Source: Papaver somniferum (taxonomy: Eukaryota > Streptophyta > Magnoliopsida > Ranunculales > Papaveraceae). From it: DNA of 64,000 bases. The stretch is taken from contig NC_039362.1 of assembly GCF_003573695.1 (NCBI RefSeq), positions 9,094,227-9,158,226 on the forward strand. Direction: 5' to 3'. A program made the translations under genes and the position numbers. Below, in pieces: positions 1 to 13,866 of the stretch. Under the pieces are notes generated by a model, which was not told the DNA's origin, made no database searches, and saw nothing but the letters and a program-made list of their open reading frames with translations. Numbering within the stretch: the stretch's first letter is position 1; the number at the start of each line of letters is the position of its first letter.

Positions 1-715
1 CTTTCCACAGAGTTACTTTCCGAACAGGCGCGGCCAGAAACTGGAATAACCATACCTTAGCAGTAGTGGCACTCTTCGGTGGAATAATAGCACCAGAACC
101 TTCCTCCTCGTCTCCTTCAACGACGTCGAGGGCATAAGGAAAGTTCATACCTGCAAAGTTTAAACGCCAGGGACAGAAATCTCCATAACGAGCAGGAGGA
201 GATTCACGTGGCCTGCTACTCCCAGAAGGACGCCAACCGCGTGGACCGGGAATCCAACCGTACGCCCAAGGACCAACAACTTCGATTACAGTAGCGTGCC
301 ACTCGTAGTCATGGTCACGCTTGATCCTCTCACGTGCCGGAAAAAGTTTCCGCTGACTAGACCCCTCGGTGCCTGGAACATACTTCAGTTTGGCATCGCT
401 GACCTCACTTAACAGACGAATTTCACCCCGAGGAGCAGCGAGATTCCGAAGGCTAACACTCCACGGTTTATGATTCCTACTATTGACGTAATCACCAAAA
501 GAGTTGTTGTAGTTTTCAGGAGTATACCATTCTCTCTCTGCGGGATTTGGAACGTAACATGTCATCGTCGTCTGTCCCTTACTCCGCAGATAACACTCCT
601 TTAGTGCACAGAGATAATTCCCCGATAATTGCGACACGGAACGGCTGTGAGTATTGGTAGAAGATCCTTCACGACCAGCAAGCACATTGTAATAGAAGGA
701 GTCGTCAGACTTGTA
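1..715 (-). pseudogene. Distal part of an unrecognised minus-strand ORF split by a retrotransposon
   Basis: Read on the minus strand, this stretch is open from 715 to 1 without a stop. It has no start of its own because it continues the frame of the ORF at 21650-22309, on the far side of the 20.9-kb insertion. Removing the insertion and one copy of the CAACG duplication keeps the frame exactly (codons Pro-Leu then Tyr-Lys). The product is rich in Arg, Pro, Gly, Tyr and Trp, with a stretch like GPWAYGWIPGPRGWRPSG. Two CAG/GTATG- or AAG/GTATGG-like sites near 175 and 55 could be splice donors. I do not recognise the family. It may be a repeat-borne ORF rather than a host gene, because LTR-like sequence lies upstream at 23650-24200. 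Confidence 0.55.
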
Positions 716-720
716 CAACG
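716..720. repeat. Target-site duplication, left copy (CAACG)
   Basis: CAACG lies directly before the TGATGAG start of the first LTR. The same five bases follow the last LTR at 21650-21654. A 5-bp duplication is the normal footprint of a Ty3/gypsy integrase, so the whole 721-21649 block is bounded like one insertion. Confidence 0.85.
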
Positions 721-2680
721 TGATGAGTGCCAAATATTGTATATATTTATCCCTTTTTGTTGGCATTTTAACTCATCTTTTGTGCATTAATTCTACATTT
801 TATCCCATATTCTGTATTTTCATCGTTTTCAAGAATAAATATTTTTCTTACTTAATTTTGCATTTTTAGGTAATAAATAAAGATTGGATGAGTTGCGGAG
901 CAAAAAGAGCAGAAAAGTGGTGAAAAGCCGGGAGAAATTACGCAAGGAAGCCGCAAAGAATGGAGCGCACGTCCAAAAAGCTGGAAATGGGCTCAAGAAG
1001 AAGAAAGTTGTTCTTAAAGAAGAAGTGGGCTCAAGGTTTTCCAAGCCCAAACTCATTTCCCAAACCCATCTTCTATACCCAAAAGCCTAAAACCCAAATC
1101 CATACCCGCTTGCGTCTTCAGCCGTCAGATCAGTTCTCAGAAGCATCCGACGGTCGCTCCCTTGCTGTGCATCGAAGTTTGATATCTCCGCCTTACACTA
1201 CAGCACCTAACTCCATCTTGAGCCGTCAGTTTCGTTGTATTTTTGCATCCAACGGTAGCTCACGATCTGTCTCATTTTCTCCGTTAGATCCGTTTCAGAA
1301 GTTATCATCCTACGCCTTTCATCACCAAACATCAAGGTTCGATGATCCCGCTCAACACTCAAACACCTAAGTCTATATCCCACAAACCAAACAACCCCTA
1401 GCCAGAACCTAATCGAGCTCACCCCGTCTGCAACCACCATACCCTGCCGCACCACCATCACCACCACCTTCTTCCCTGTCGTCACCACCCCTCCTGCAAC
1501 AGCCACCAAACCACCAACTCTCCACAACAACCACGACCCATCACTACTATCATCACCCCCCATCACCTATTTATCTATTTCAACAACTCCACCATCCTCA
1601 TCACTGTTAGGATTGGATTTGGTGAACTAGGTTGATAGATGAAGCAATTGGCGCGTGGGAATGGAGCAGGAGCGTCAGAGGAAGAATGGGTCGACGCACA
1701 TGGGAGGAATTGTGCCATAAAATTAGGTAATTTGAAAAAACCTAATTTCACTGATTTTGGGGGAAAATTGGGGAAAACCCTAATTGGGTGATTGGGTATA
1801 AATTGATGTTGTGTGAAGTATGTGAGGGACACTGTATATCTCTCTGGACTAGCCAGTAGAGAATTTGTCACAAAATTTTAGTGAATTTTCAATTTCAGTT
1901 TACCTATCAATTAACAGTTGAATTGCATGTGTTTTTAGAATTTTATCTTGAATGATTAATGTGTATGAATTATCTATGTTAATGTATGTATGTTGCTATA
2001 ACATGGTTAGCATGAGCTAATCAGCATCAGGCCAAGGCTCAGTGAAGCCTTGTGCACTGTCAAGTGTAAATGAGCTAGGATAGTTACTTCCTTGTATGTT
2101 TTGATTGTGCAAATGAGAGATGCCAATGCTCATAGAGCCTGTGATTGGCTGTACTGTCAAAAGACAGCCAATGCTAGGGGTAGACTAGTGAGCAATTTGG
2201 TGTTCTTCCATTTCTAGTTGTATGCTTAGGAACAAACATAACCTAGAAACATGTCATTTGATTAGGACACAAGGTGGATCATAAGCCTTGGCTTACCCAC
2301 CAATTCCCTCTCAGAAACTTGCAATTTCAGTCCTGTGTGTTTGCAACTCAGTTAATTTTTCTTGCCTTTTATTTTCTTGCACTTTGTAGTTTTTGTGCAC
2401 TGAAGTCAGTGCATAATCCTCACCCTGCCCTTGGCTTCCAAGCCTTGGTTCTTTGCTTATCTTTCCCTGCTGTGGTTCTAGTCTGTTTTTCATTACTTAG
2501 CTTGGTTCTTTGCTGATTTGCCCTGCTTTGCTCTCTGCCATAGTGCATTGTCACTATTGTTAGCCTAGGAAAACTTCTCATATGCTCCTCTCCCTGTGGA
2601 CAAACCCCTACTCACCCTTTTATTACAAATCTTGACCTTGTATACTTGCAAGTGTTTTGTGTGTTCTAATCACCACAACA
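721..2680 (+). repeat. LTR 1 (5' LTR of the composite)
   Basis: It starts TGATGAGTGCC and ends CACCACAACA (TG...CA), 1960 bp. A TATA-like box (TATAAAT) sits at 1797-1803 after a long U3. From about 1146 to its end it is nearly identical to LTR 3. Its first 400 bp instead resemble the LTRs of the minus-strand element at 31789-39767, so it differs from LTRs 2 and 3 there. Confidence 0.85.
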
Positions 2681-2686
2681 AGTTTT

Positions 2687-2704
2687 TGGCGCCGCTGCCG
2701 GGGA
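2687..2704 (+). other. Primer-binding site
   Basis: TGGCGCCGCTGCCGGGGA lies six bases after LTR 1. This is the usual primer-binding site of plant Athila/Tat-type elements (as far as I recall, complementary to tRNA-Asp). The same 18 bases occur reverse-complemented at 37876-37893 in the nested element. Confidence 0.8.
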
Positions 2705-3683
2705 GCTGGCTGCCATATTTTTGAAGTTTTCAGAGTCTGCTGTTGTTGTTGGCCCTGCCAAGTTGCTGCTGTTGCTGTTGCTGCTGCCAACTGAAGCTGC
2801 CTAGCTGCTGCTGCTGCTGTTGCTTCTGCCAAGCTGCTGCCAACTTGCTGCCAACTGAAGCTGCCTAGCTGCTGCTGCAACTGCAAGTGTTGCTGAAGCT
2901 GCTGCTACTGGTGCTGTTGCTGTGCAGCTGCTGCTGTTGCTGCTGCTGCCAAAGCCAAAGCCTGCTTTCTCTGCTGCTGGGCTCTGCTCCACCTGTTGCT
3001 GCTGGGCTTGTGCCAACTCTCTGCTGCTGGGCTTGTGCACCCTCTGAACTGGGCTTGAACCAACTGAGCTGGGCTCAGTAACCTCAACTTCTGCTGGGCT
3101 TGCAACTTCAGCTGGGCTCCTTCGCTGCTGCTGCTGGGCTCTGCTCCACCTGTTGCTGCTGGGCTTGGACGTGAGCTGCTAGGACGATCCTAAAGCCCAA
3201 CTGGGCTGTGCAACTAAAAGGGGACTAAAAGCCTATTTTTGGGCTTCCCTCCAAAAACAAGTAAGCCTAACCCATGAGTTAACCCACTTGGGCCTCATTT
3301 AAATTCAAATTTGGGCTTGTAATAATTAATTTAATTTAATTATTTTGGGATTGTAATAATTTTTATTTTCTTTTTCTTTTTCTTTTTTTTTTATATTTGG
3401 GATTGTAATAATTTTTTTTGTTTTTCTTTATTTTTCTTTTTTTTCTTTTATGGGTTTGTTTTAATTATTATTATTGTTTTAATTTTCTTTTATGAGTTGT
3501 GATAATTTATGCTAGGTTTAGTTCAAAAATTTCTTTTCCAAAACCCAAATCTTTTAAACCAAAAACAAAACCCCTTCTTTAAACCAAAACCCATTCAAAA
3601 CCAAATCTTCATAACCCTTGTGGGCCAAGTTGTTTCCGATTGCTCTGTCTGACCAACATGTTAGTTAAGGTACCTACTAGGAC
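2705..3683 (+). other. Leader with CTG/GCTGCTG-rich low-complexity tract
   Basis: This is the untranslated leader between the primer-binding site and gag. From about 2740 to 3180 it is made largely of CTG/TTG triplets (GCTGCTGCTGCTG) and of a repeated GCTGGGCTT word. From 3300 to 3600 it becomes T-rich. The small ORFs here are low-complexity Leu/Cys or Gln/Ala strings, and I do not consider them genes. The nested minus-strand element has a matching CAG-rich leader at about 37565-37675. Confidence 0.6.
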
Positions 3684-6600
3684 ATGATTGTGACCTACAG
3701 AGACCAGACAAACAGACTCGTTAGAATTAACCCAGACGAACCTATCGAAATTCTAAGTTCTGAGGGAGACAGTCCAGATCAACCAGAAACAATGGGAGAA
3801 CCCCGTACCCTCAAGGATTATATGTACCCAACCAGAGCCAGTCAACCTTCTTGTATTTTGCTACCCGAGGCTAATGGCCATTATGAGCTGAAATCAAGCA
3901 CAATACAGATGCTTCCTATTTTTAGAGGTGTTGAGAATGAAAACCCGTACCACCACGTGAGAGAATTCGAGGAAATTTGTGGAACTCTGCGTTTCACTCA
4001 AATGTCCGACGAAACCCTGAAGTTAAGGCTTTTTCCTTTTTCCCTGAAAGATAAGGCAAAGGCCTGGCTCTATGCTTTACAGCCTCAATCCATCATGACA
4101 TGGGATGACCTCATAAAGGAGTTTTTCAAAAAGTTTTTCCCGAACCACAAGACTGCGACAATTCGTCAAAGTCTGAATAGCTTTGTGCAATTAGAAGGTG
4201 AGACCTTAGCTAGATACCTGGAGAGATTCAATGAATTATTGCTCCAATGTCCCCATCATGGTTTTGAAAAATGGAGACTTGTGCAAATTTTGTATGAAGG
4301 TCTAGATGTGTCCACCCGAACAACGGTTGAGTCAATGTGTAATGGTCTATTCGTAGATAAAACTGCTGACGCGTCTTGGGACTTCTTGATTGAAGTAGCT
4401 GAAAAGACGCAACAGTGGGAATCCATCCGTGAAACCAGAAAGACTACATCCGAAGCAAAGGCTTTTAGGATTGAAGCGGATTTTGAGGGAAGAGCAAACA
4501 TGGCATCAATAGTTAGGAGATTATAAGAGTTAGAACTACATAAAAATTCAAAACCTTCCACCACTACTCTCCGAGAACATGTCGCTTCATCTGTTTGTGC
4601 TGCTTGTAACGACCCCAACCATCAATTCCAAAATTGTCCAGATTTGCTTGCAGTCCAGGAGTCTAGGCTTGAACAGGCACATGCCATGTTTCAGAAACCA
4701 GAGCATAACCCTTATTCACAGACCTACAATCCAGGATGGAGAAACCACCCTAACTTTTCATGGTCAAAAGGACCCACTCAAGGAGGACCATCTCAACCTA
4801 ATCAGAGCTATCAAAACAATCAGGGATATCAGAACAATCAAGGTTATCAACACCCGAGAAACCCTCAACAACAATCAAACTCTCAACACAATACCGACAA
4901 GAGATTGTCCACCTTAGAGGAAATGTTTCAGAGTTTGATGCAAAGTCAGAAAAATCTAGATCAAAAGATGGATCAAATGTGTGAGAGAGAAAAGGGTAAA
5001 CTTCCGAGCCAACCCCAACAAAATCCAAAGAGGATATTTCAAACAGGCACAACATCCTGCACTGAAACCTCACCTGATCAAATCCATGCCATTACCACCC
5101 TCCGAAGTGGTAAAGTCATCGAGAACAACGTAGGCGAACCCAATGAGTCTGATACAAATTCCACGTTATCTCCACAACCCCAGAAAACCAAAGAATCTGA
5201 GCAAGTTGGAAAATCTGACAATTCTACTGCTGTGAATGTCCCTTTGCCAACTCATCTTCCTGTTGCTCCATTTCCTCAGAGATTGATCTATCAACAGAAA
5301 AGTACCCATTACAATGAGATGTTAGATCTGTTCAAGAGAGTCAACATCAACATTCCTTTTCTTGAAGCAATCAAGCAAATCCCTGCTTATGCCAAATTCC
5401 TCAAAGACTTGTGTACTCAAAAGCGCAAGCTCAATGTGCAAAAACGTGCTTTCTTAGCTGAGCAGGTGAGTTCCATCATTCTGAACAAAACTCCACCCAA
5501 GTTTAGGGATCCAGGATGTCCAACAATTTCTTGCACTATAGGAGAACACACGGTCAATAAAGCGTTATTAGACCTAGGTGCAAGTGTTAACCTATTGCCA
5601 TATTCTGTTTATGAGCAGTTGGGTCTTGGGGAGTTGAAACCAACATCTATCACTCTACAACTGGCAGACCGATCTGTCAAGATTCCTCGTGGAGTGGTGG
5701 AAGATGTTTTGATCAAGGTTGACAAATTCTATTTTCCCGTAGACTTCATTGTCTTAGACACTGAACCTGTACAAAACCCAGACTGTCACATTCCTGTCAT
5801 CTTAGGACGTCCTTTCTTGGCTACGTCCAACGCGATCATCAACTGTCGGAATGGAGTGTTAAAACTGTCTTTTGGTAACATGACGGTAGAATTGAATGTG
5901 TTCGATATTAGTCAACAACCTGTGAATCTTGATGATGATGATGTGCATGAAGTTAATATGATTGAAGGATTAATGCAAGATTCGTTGACTAACATTCTAT
6001 CCGTTGACCCCTTTCAAGCATGTATGGAGAACTTTAACCCTGATTTCTATGATGATGCATACTGTAGTGACGTCCTATCTCTGCTCGAATCTGTACCTCA
6101 AATGGACGTCACTGAAAGGAAATATGAAGTGGAACAACCCCTATTCTCTGATTCCAAGCTTATTCCATCCATTGTTGAGCCACCCAAGCTTGAATTGAAA
6201 CCATTGCCTAGTACGTTGAAGTACGCATTCCTAGGTTCTTCTGATACTTTACCTGTCATTATTTCATCATGTTTAGACACGGAACAGGAAAGTAAGCTTT
6301 TAGAAGTACTTAAGGAACACAAGGAGGCCTTAGGATGGACCATCTCAGATCTCAAAGGAATTAGTCCCACCATTTGCATGCACCACATTAACCTTGAAGA
6401 GAATGCCAAACCATCGAGGGAAATGCAAAGGAGACTTAATCCTAACATGAGAGATGTAGTCAAAGGAGAGATCCTGAAACTACTTGATGCAGGTATCATA
6501 TACCCAATTCCCGATAGCAAATGGGTTAGTCCCATTCAAGTTGTGCATAAGAAGTCAGGCATTACTGTTGTTCAGAACGACAAGAATGAATTAGTTCCTA

Positions 6601-8003
6601 CTCGTACAACCACAGGATGGCGAGTATGCATCGACTACAGGAAGTTGAACACAGTAACAAGGAAGGATCACTTCCCGCTCCCTTTCATTGACCAAATGCT
6701 AGAACGTGTGTCTGGACACAGTCACTACTGTTTTCTAGATGGCTTTTCCGGTTATAACCAAATTCACATTGCTCCGGAAGATCAGGAAAAAACTACATTC
6801 ACGTGTCCATTTGGGACGTTTGCTTATAGACGTATGCCCTTCGGGTTGTGTAATGCACCTGCTACTTTTCAGCGTTGCATGATGAGCATTTTTTCTGACA
6901 TGATAGATAGTTTTCTCGAGATCTTTATGGATGATTTCTCTGTTTTTGGTTCCTCGTTTGACGAATGTTTGAAGCATCTTGCCCTCGTGATATCCAGATG
7001 TAAAGAAAAGAACCTTGTTCTAAATTGGGAAAAATGCCATTTTATGGTGAATTCAGGAATAGTTCTAGGACACATCATCTCAGAAAAAGGAATTGAAGTG
7101 GATAAAGCTAAAGTTGACCTCATTCAACATCTACCACAACCTTGCTCTGTGAAGGAGATCAGATCATTTCTAGGTCATGCTGGTTTTTACCGGCGATTCA
7201 TCAAAGATTTCAGGAAAATCTCCAGACCTCTGTGCAGTCTTCTCTCCAAAGATGTTGCCTTCAATTTCGATGCTGCTTGTGTGAAGGCATGGGAGGAATT
7301 AAAAACCCTTCTCACCACCGCTCCTATAGTCCGACCACCCGATTGGAAGCTTCCGTTCGAACTTATGTGTGATGCCTCTGATTATGCTGTTGGTGCTGTT
7401 TTAGGACAACGAGTTGATAGACTACCATATGTGATATACTATGCTAGCAAAACCCTTAATGATGCCCAACTCAATTATTCAACTACCGAGAAGGAATTGC
7501 TTGCCGTCGTTTTCGCATTAGACAAGTTTAGATCTTATCTGATAGGGTCTAAGATCATCATATACACAGACCATGCGGCTTTGAAGTATCTTCTTTCCAA
7601 GAAGGATGCTAAAGCTCGCCTTATTCGATGGATACTCTTATTACAGGAATTCGATCTTGAAATCCGTGATAAGAAAGGTTGTGAGAATGTGGTTGCTGAT
7701 CATTTGTCTAGATTAACTTTAGAGTCTATTGATGAATCTGAGCTGATTAGAGAATCATTCCCAGATGAACAGCTGATGTCTATCTCAGACCTTCCTTGGT
7801 TTGCTGATATTGTTAACTACCTCGCTACAGGTAGGATGCCCTCACGTTGGTCGAGACAAGACCGCTCTAAATTCCTGGCTGAAGTCAAACATTTCCTTTG
7901 GGATGACCCATATTTGTTTAAGTACTGTCCAGACCAAATCATTAGGAGATGCGTCCCCAACACTGAACAGAAAGATGTGATATCTTTCCAACTCTTTCCC
8001 TAA
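3684..8003 (+). pseudogene. Athila-like gag-pol polyprotein, interrupted by a stop and lacking integrase
   Basis: One reading frame holds gag (about residues 75-210, around HHVREFEEICGTLRF), a CCHC zinc knuckle (CAACNDPNHQFQNC at 4596-4637), a retropepsin-like protease (DLGAS, about residue 630), reverse transcriptase (FMDDFSVFG at 6924) and RNase H ([11 protein letters not shown] at about 7369). A single in-frame TAA at 4524-4526 separates gag from the rest. I see no read-through context, so it looks like a nonsense mutation. The frame ends at 8003, just after the start of the integrase region. Comparison with the copy at 12750-13866 shows that the integrase was deleted and the frame joined directly to 3' noncoding sequence. 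It is therefore not a complete coding unit. Confidence 0.85.
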
Positions 8004-9657
<1,654 letters not shown>

Positions 9658-11156
9658 TGATAGACGCATTTATGTGTCTAATATATCTCAATTGTATATA
9701 GTGTTAGCACCCATTTTTGTACTTATTTGGTTATTTTATATATTTGTAGGTGTTTTCAGAAGAATAAGGATTTGCGGCGAAATTGGCTGAAAATGCGGCG
9801 TTTGAACCTCCGTTGATAGAGTGCCGGAAGCGCCCCAGAAGTGTACCGGAAGTACCCCAGAAATACCCCGGAGGAACCCCGAAAAAAGTGCGGAAAATGC
9901 CCCAGAGGAAACTTGCTATATGGACCCTTGATTTTGGATAAGGGGTAACCTAATTACTAAGGGGTGACCCATTTCCAAGCAGCTGCTAAAGGGACACCAG
10001 TTTTGAGGGAGATTAAATCCCTGAAATCAATTGGGCTAGGCCTGTTAAGAATAAACAGATCGTATGCAAGTGATTTTATCGATCAACTTGGGCTGGAATG
10101 GCTGGGAGAAGCGATCAAAGTCCAAACAGAATACGTGTTCTCTGTGAAGTTTTCAAATATATTTTTAGAGATTCTGGGAGAGTTTTACGTTGAAGTAAAG
10201 TGTATCTAGTCTTGTTTAAGGATTAGGAGAAGTTTGGAGCGTAAGAAATTGCCAGAAGACGCGTACAAAGCAACAGAAAAGAGATTTCTCTCTCAACTGC
10301 ACGTGAAGAAAAAAGGGAGATAAACTCGGATTTAATCGAGTTATTTGGACCCTATTGGTATATAAAGGCTGGTGGGAAGTGAGAGAAAGTTTTATGAGGA
10401 GTTTTGGGGAGTTTTTGAGGCGAGCAGAGAGGCGCAGGAGGAATTGCAGAGAAGTTACCTGCTGCTGCTGCTGCCATTAACGAAGCTCGAAGAACACGAA
10501 GAACAGACTCCAGAGGACAGTCGTTTATCAACAGTGACAACGACCAGCAGTTGGGGGTCTTAAAAATACAGCGTCAACAGCAGCAGTGGTTCTTTATCGT
10601 TCTTTTCTGGACGCTGAAAGAGGGTCGTAGTTTCACTGTATTATATTTTTCACTCTTTTAATCATATTTTGAGCATCAAATATTTATTTTTGGAACATGA
10701 TTATTATGAGTAGCTAAACCCCATTAGCCAAGGCGACGGAGGAAGCCATTGTTCCACATTAATTGGTATAATTCTAATTTTACTATTTATTTGCAATATT
10801 ATTATTATTTGATTATTTGCATGGGATTGAATTGAAATATTAGTTCTTATTGAATAGTTGTGAATTAATTTGATGAAGCATGCTGGGTTTTAAATACTTT
10901 TGATGTTTTATACTCGTTGATTACAACTATTACTTCAAGAATATATTTGAGGCAAATATTAGAATTATTTTTAAAGATAGAATTGCATGATTTTTATTTA
11001 GAGTTTATCAATTAATGGATCAATGGTGGAATCCTAGTCTTGGTATTTTTCTCCAAAAGTTTGAACTATTTTTTATTTGCATGTTTAATTTAAATCTATA
11101 AAAATTGTTTTCTTCACAAGTCTGAAAAGACCCAGTTTTTACCACTACTACAATCA
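9658..11156 (+). repeat. LTR of a different family (LTR-B), internal to the composite
   Basis: It begins TGATAGACGC immediately after a polypurine tract and ends CTACAATCA, 1499 bp. A TATA box (TATAAAGG) lies at about 10361. Apart from the first few bases it shares no obvious sequence with LTRs 1-3. No primer-binding site follows. Within about 20 bases of its end the sequence enters the middle of a pol gene of the first family. Confidence 0.7.
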
Positions 11157-13866
11157 CTATTTGAAAACCATCACCAAACCATCTAGGGAAATGCAAAGGA
11201 GACTTAATCCTAACATGAGAGATGTAGTCAAAGGAGAGATCCTGAAACTACTTGATGCGGGTATCATATACCCAATTCCCGATAGCAAATGGGTTAGTCC
11301 CATTCAAGTTGTGCCTAAGAAGTCAGGCATTACTGTTGTTCAGAACGACAAGAATGAATTAGTCCCTACTCGTACAACCACAGGATGGCGAGTATGCATC
11401 GACTACAGGAAGTTGAACACAATAACAAGGAAGGATCACTTCCCGCTCCCTTTCATTGACCAAATGCTAGAACGTGTGTCTGGACACAGTCACTACTGTT
11501 TTCTAGATGGCTTTTCCGGTTATAACCAAATTCACATTGCTCCGGAAGATCAGGAAAAAACTACATTCACGTGTCCATTTGGGACGTTTGCTTATAAACG
11601 TATGCCCTTCGGGTTGTGTAATGCACCTGCTACTTTTCAGCGTTGCATGATGAGCATTTTTTCTGACATGATAGATAGTTTTCTCGAGATCTTTATGGAT
11701 GATTTCTCTGTTTTTGGTTCCTCGTTTGACGAATGTTTGAAGCATCTTGCCCTCGTGATATCCAGATGTAAAGAAAAGAACCTTGTTCTAAATTGGGAAA
11801 AATGCCATTTTATGGTGAATTCAGGAATAGTTCTAGGACACATCATCTAAGAAAAAGGAATTGAAGTGGATAAAGCTAAAGTTGACCTCATTCAACATCT
11901 ACCACAACCTTGCTCTGTGAAGGAGATCAGATCATTTCTAGGTCATGCTGGTTTTTACCGGCGATTCATCAAAGATTTCAGCAAAATCTCCAGACCTCTG
12001 TGCAGTCTTCTCTCCAAAGATGTTGCCTTCAATTTCGATGCTGCTTGTGTGAAGGCATGGGAGGAATTAAAAACCCTTCTCACCACCGCTCCTATAGTCC
12101 GACCACCCGATTGGAAACTTCCGTTCGAACTTATGTGTGATGCCTCTGATTATGCTGTTGGTGCTGTTTTAGGACAGCGAGTTGATAGACTACCATATGT
12201 GATATACTATGCTAGCAAAACCCTTAATGATGCCCAACTCAATTATTCAACTACCGAGAAGGAATTGCTTGCCGTCGTTTTCGCATTAGACAAGTTTAGG
12301 TCTTATCTGATAGGGTCTAAGATCATCATATACACTGACCATGCGGCTTTGAAGTATCTTCTTTCTAAGAAGGATGCTAAGGCTCGCCTTATTCGATGGA
12401 TACTCTTATTACAGGAATTCGATCTTGAAATCCGTGATAAGAAAGGTTGTGAGAATGTGGTTGCTGATCATTTGTCTAGATTAACTTTAGAGTCTATTGA
12501 TGAATCTGAGCTGATTAGAGAATCATTCCCAGATGAACAGCTGATGTCTATCTCAGACCTTCCTTGGTTGGCTGATATTGTTAACTACCTCGCTACAGGT
12601 AGGATGCCCTCACGTTGGTCAAGACAAGACCGCTCTAAATTCCTGGCTGAAGTCAAACATTTCCTTTGGGATGACCCATATTTGTTTAAGTACTGTCCAG
12701 ACCAAATCATTAGGAGATGTGTCCCCAACACTGAACAGAAAGATGTGATATCTTTCTGTCATGACCAAGCATGTGGAGGCCATTTCAGTGCCAAGAAAAC
12801 CGCTGCAAAGATCTTGCAGTGTGGATTCTATTGGCCATCATTGTTCAAGGATTGCCATGATTATTGTGTTGCTTGTGAATGCTGTCAAAAGCTAGGAAGC
12901 ATTTCGAGGAGAAACATGATGCCATTGAACCCCATTTTGATTGTGGAGATTTTTGATGTTTGGGGGATAGACTTCATGGGTCCATTTCCCATGTCTGACA
13001 GCAAGTTGTACATCCTAGTNNNNNNNNNNGCAGTTGATTACGTTTCTAAGTGGGTAGAAGCCATAGCAACCAGAACAAATGACCACAAGGTGGTACTTTC
13101 ATTTCTAAAGGAGAACATATTTGCACGTTTTGGTACCCCTAGAGCTATCATCAGTGACGGAGGTTCACATTTTCGTAACAAGTACTTTGAGTCTTTAGTA
13201 CGCAAGTATGGCATAACTCACAAGGTTGCTACTCCGTACCACCCTCAGACTAGTGGACAAGTGGAAGTGTCTAATAGGGAAATTAAGCACATTCTGGAGA
13301 AGACGGTCAACCCGTCCAGGAAAGATTGGTCATTGAGATTGAATGATGCTTTGTGGGCCTATAGAACAGCTTATAAGACACCAATTGGCATGTCCCCCTA
13401 TCGTCTAGTGTATGGAAAGCCGTGCCATCTACCTGTGGAATTAGAACATCGTGCCTACTGGGCAATCAAAGAGCTGAACTTCTCTCTGGACGAAGCTGGA
13501 ATTCAACGGAAACTTCAACTGAACGAGTTGGATGAATTGAGAAATGAGGCTTATGACAGTGCCAAGCTGTACAAGCAGAAGATGAAGATGTTTCATGACA
13601 AGCGTATTCTGCGCAAATCCTTCACTCCTGGTCAGAAAGTCTTGCTGTATGACTCCCGATTACATCTTTTTCCAGGAAAACTGCGTTCCAGATGGAAGGG
13701 TCCGTACCTAGTACGCACAGTTTTTCCTCATGGAGCTGTAGAGCTGGAGGATGTCTCCAACAAGAACGCTTTCAAAGTCAACGGGCAGAGATTAAAGCCA
13801 TTCCTTGAGCCATTTCCACCCGACATTGAAACAACCAACCTGGAGGACCCATTCTATGTGGACTAA
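11157..13866 (+). pseudogene. Truncated Athila-like pol: RT, RNase H, integrase
   Basis: From about 11176 this is nearly identical to 6409-7973 of copy 1, so it starts inside the RT domain and lacks gag and protease. A nonsense change gives TAA at 11848-11850 (copy 1 has TCA), and the frame continues from 11866. RT (FMDDFSVFG), RNase H ([11 protein letters not shown]) and a full-length integrase region follow. The integrase has an N-terminal His/Cys finger (about 12759-12890), GIDFMG with the first catalytic Asp, IISDGG with the second, GQVEVSNRE with the Glu, and a C-terminal domain ending DPFYVD. A run of ten N at 13020-13029 lies between the first and second Asp. This is the only copy in the composite with an integrase catalytic core. 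Confidence 0.85.
13020..13029. other. Assembly gap (10 N) inside integrase
   Basis: Ten undetermined bases interrupt the integrase frame after SDSKLYIL. The frame is preserved across them as written, but the true gap size is unknown. It marks this repeat stack as a place where the assembly may be unreliable. Confidence 0.99.

Noticed and set aside
1207..1871. Minus-strand ORFs of 119 and 98 codons in LTR 1 (repeated in LTR 3 at 20178-20842)
   Set aside because: They are duplicated only because the LTR is. They lie antisense in U3 and have no family features.
2623..3105. Gln/Ala/Leu-rich ORFs in the retrotransposon leader
   Set aside because: Low-complexity CTG-type DNA is open in several frames at once. 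It lies upstream of gag, and no conserved protein is present.
9964..10209. 81-codon ORF in LTR-B
   Set aside because: It lies inside an LTR and upstream of its TATA box, with no recognisable domain.
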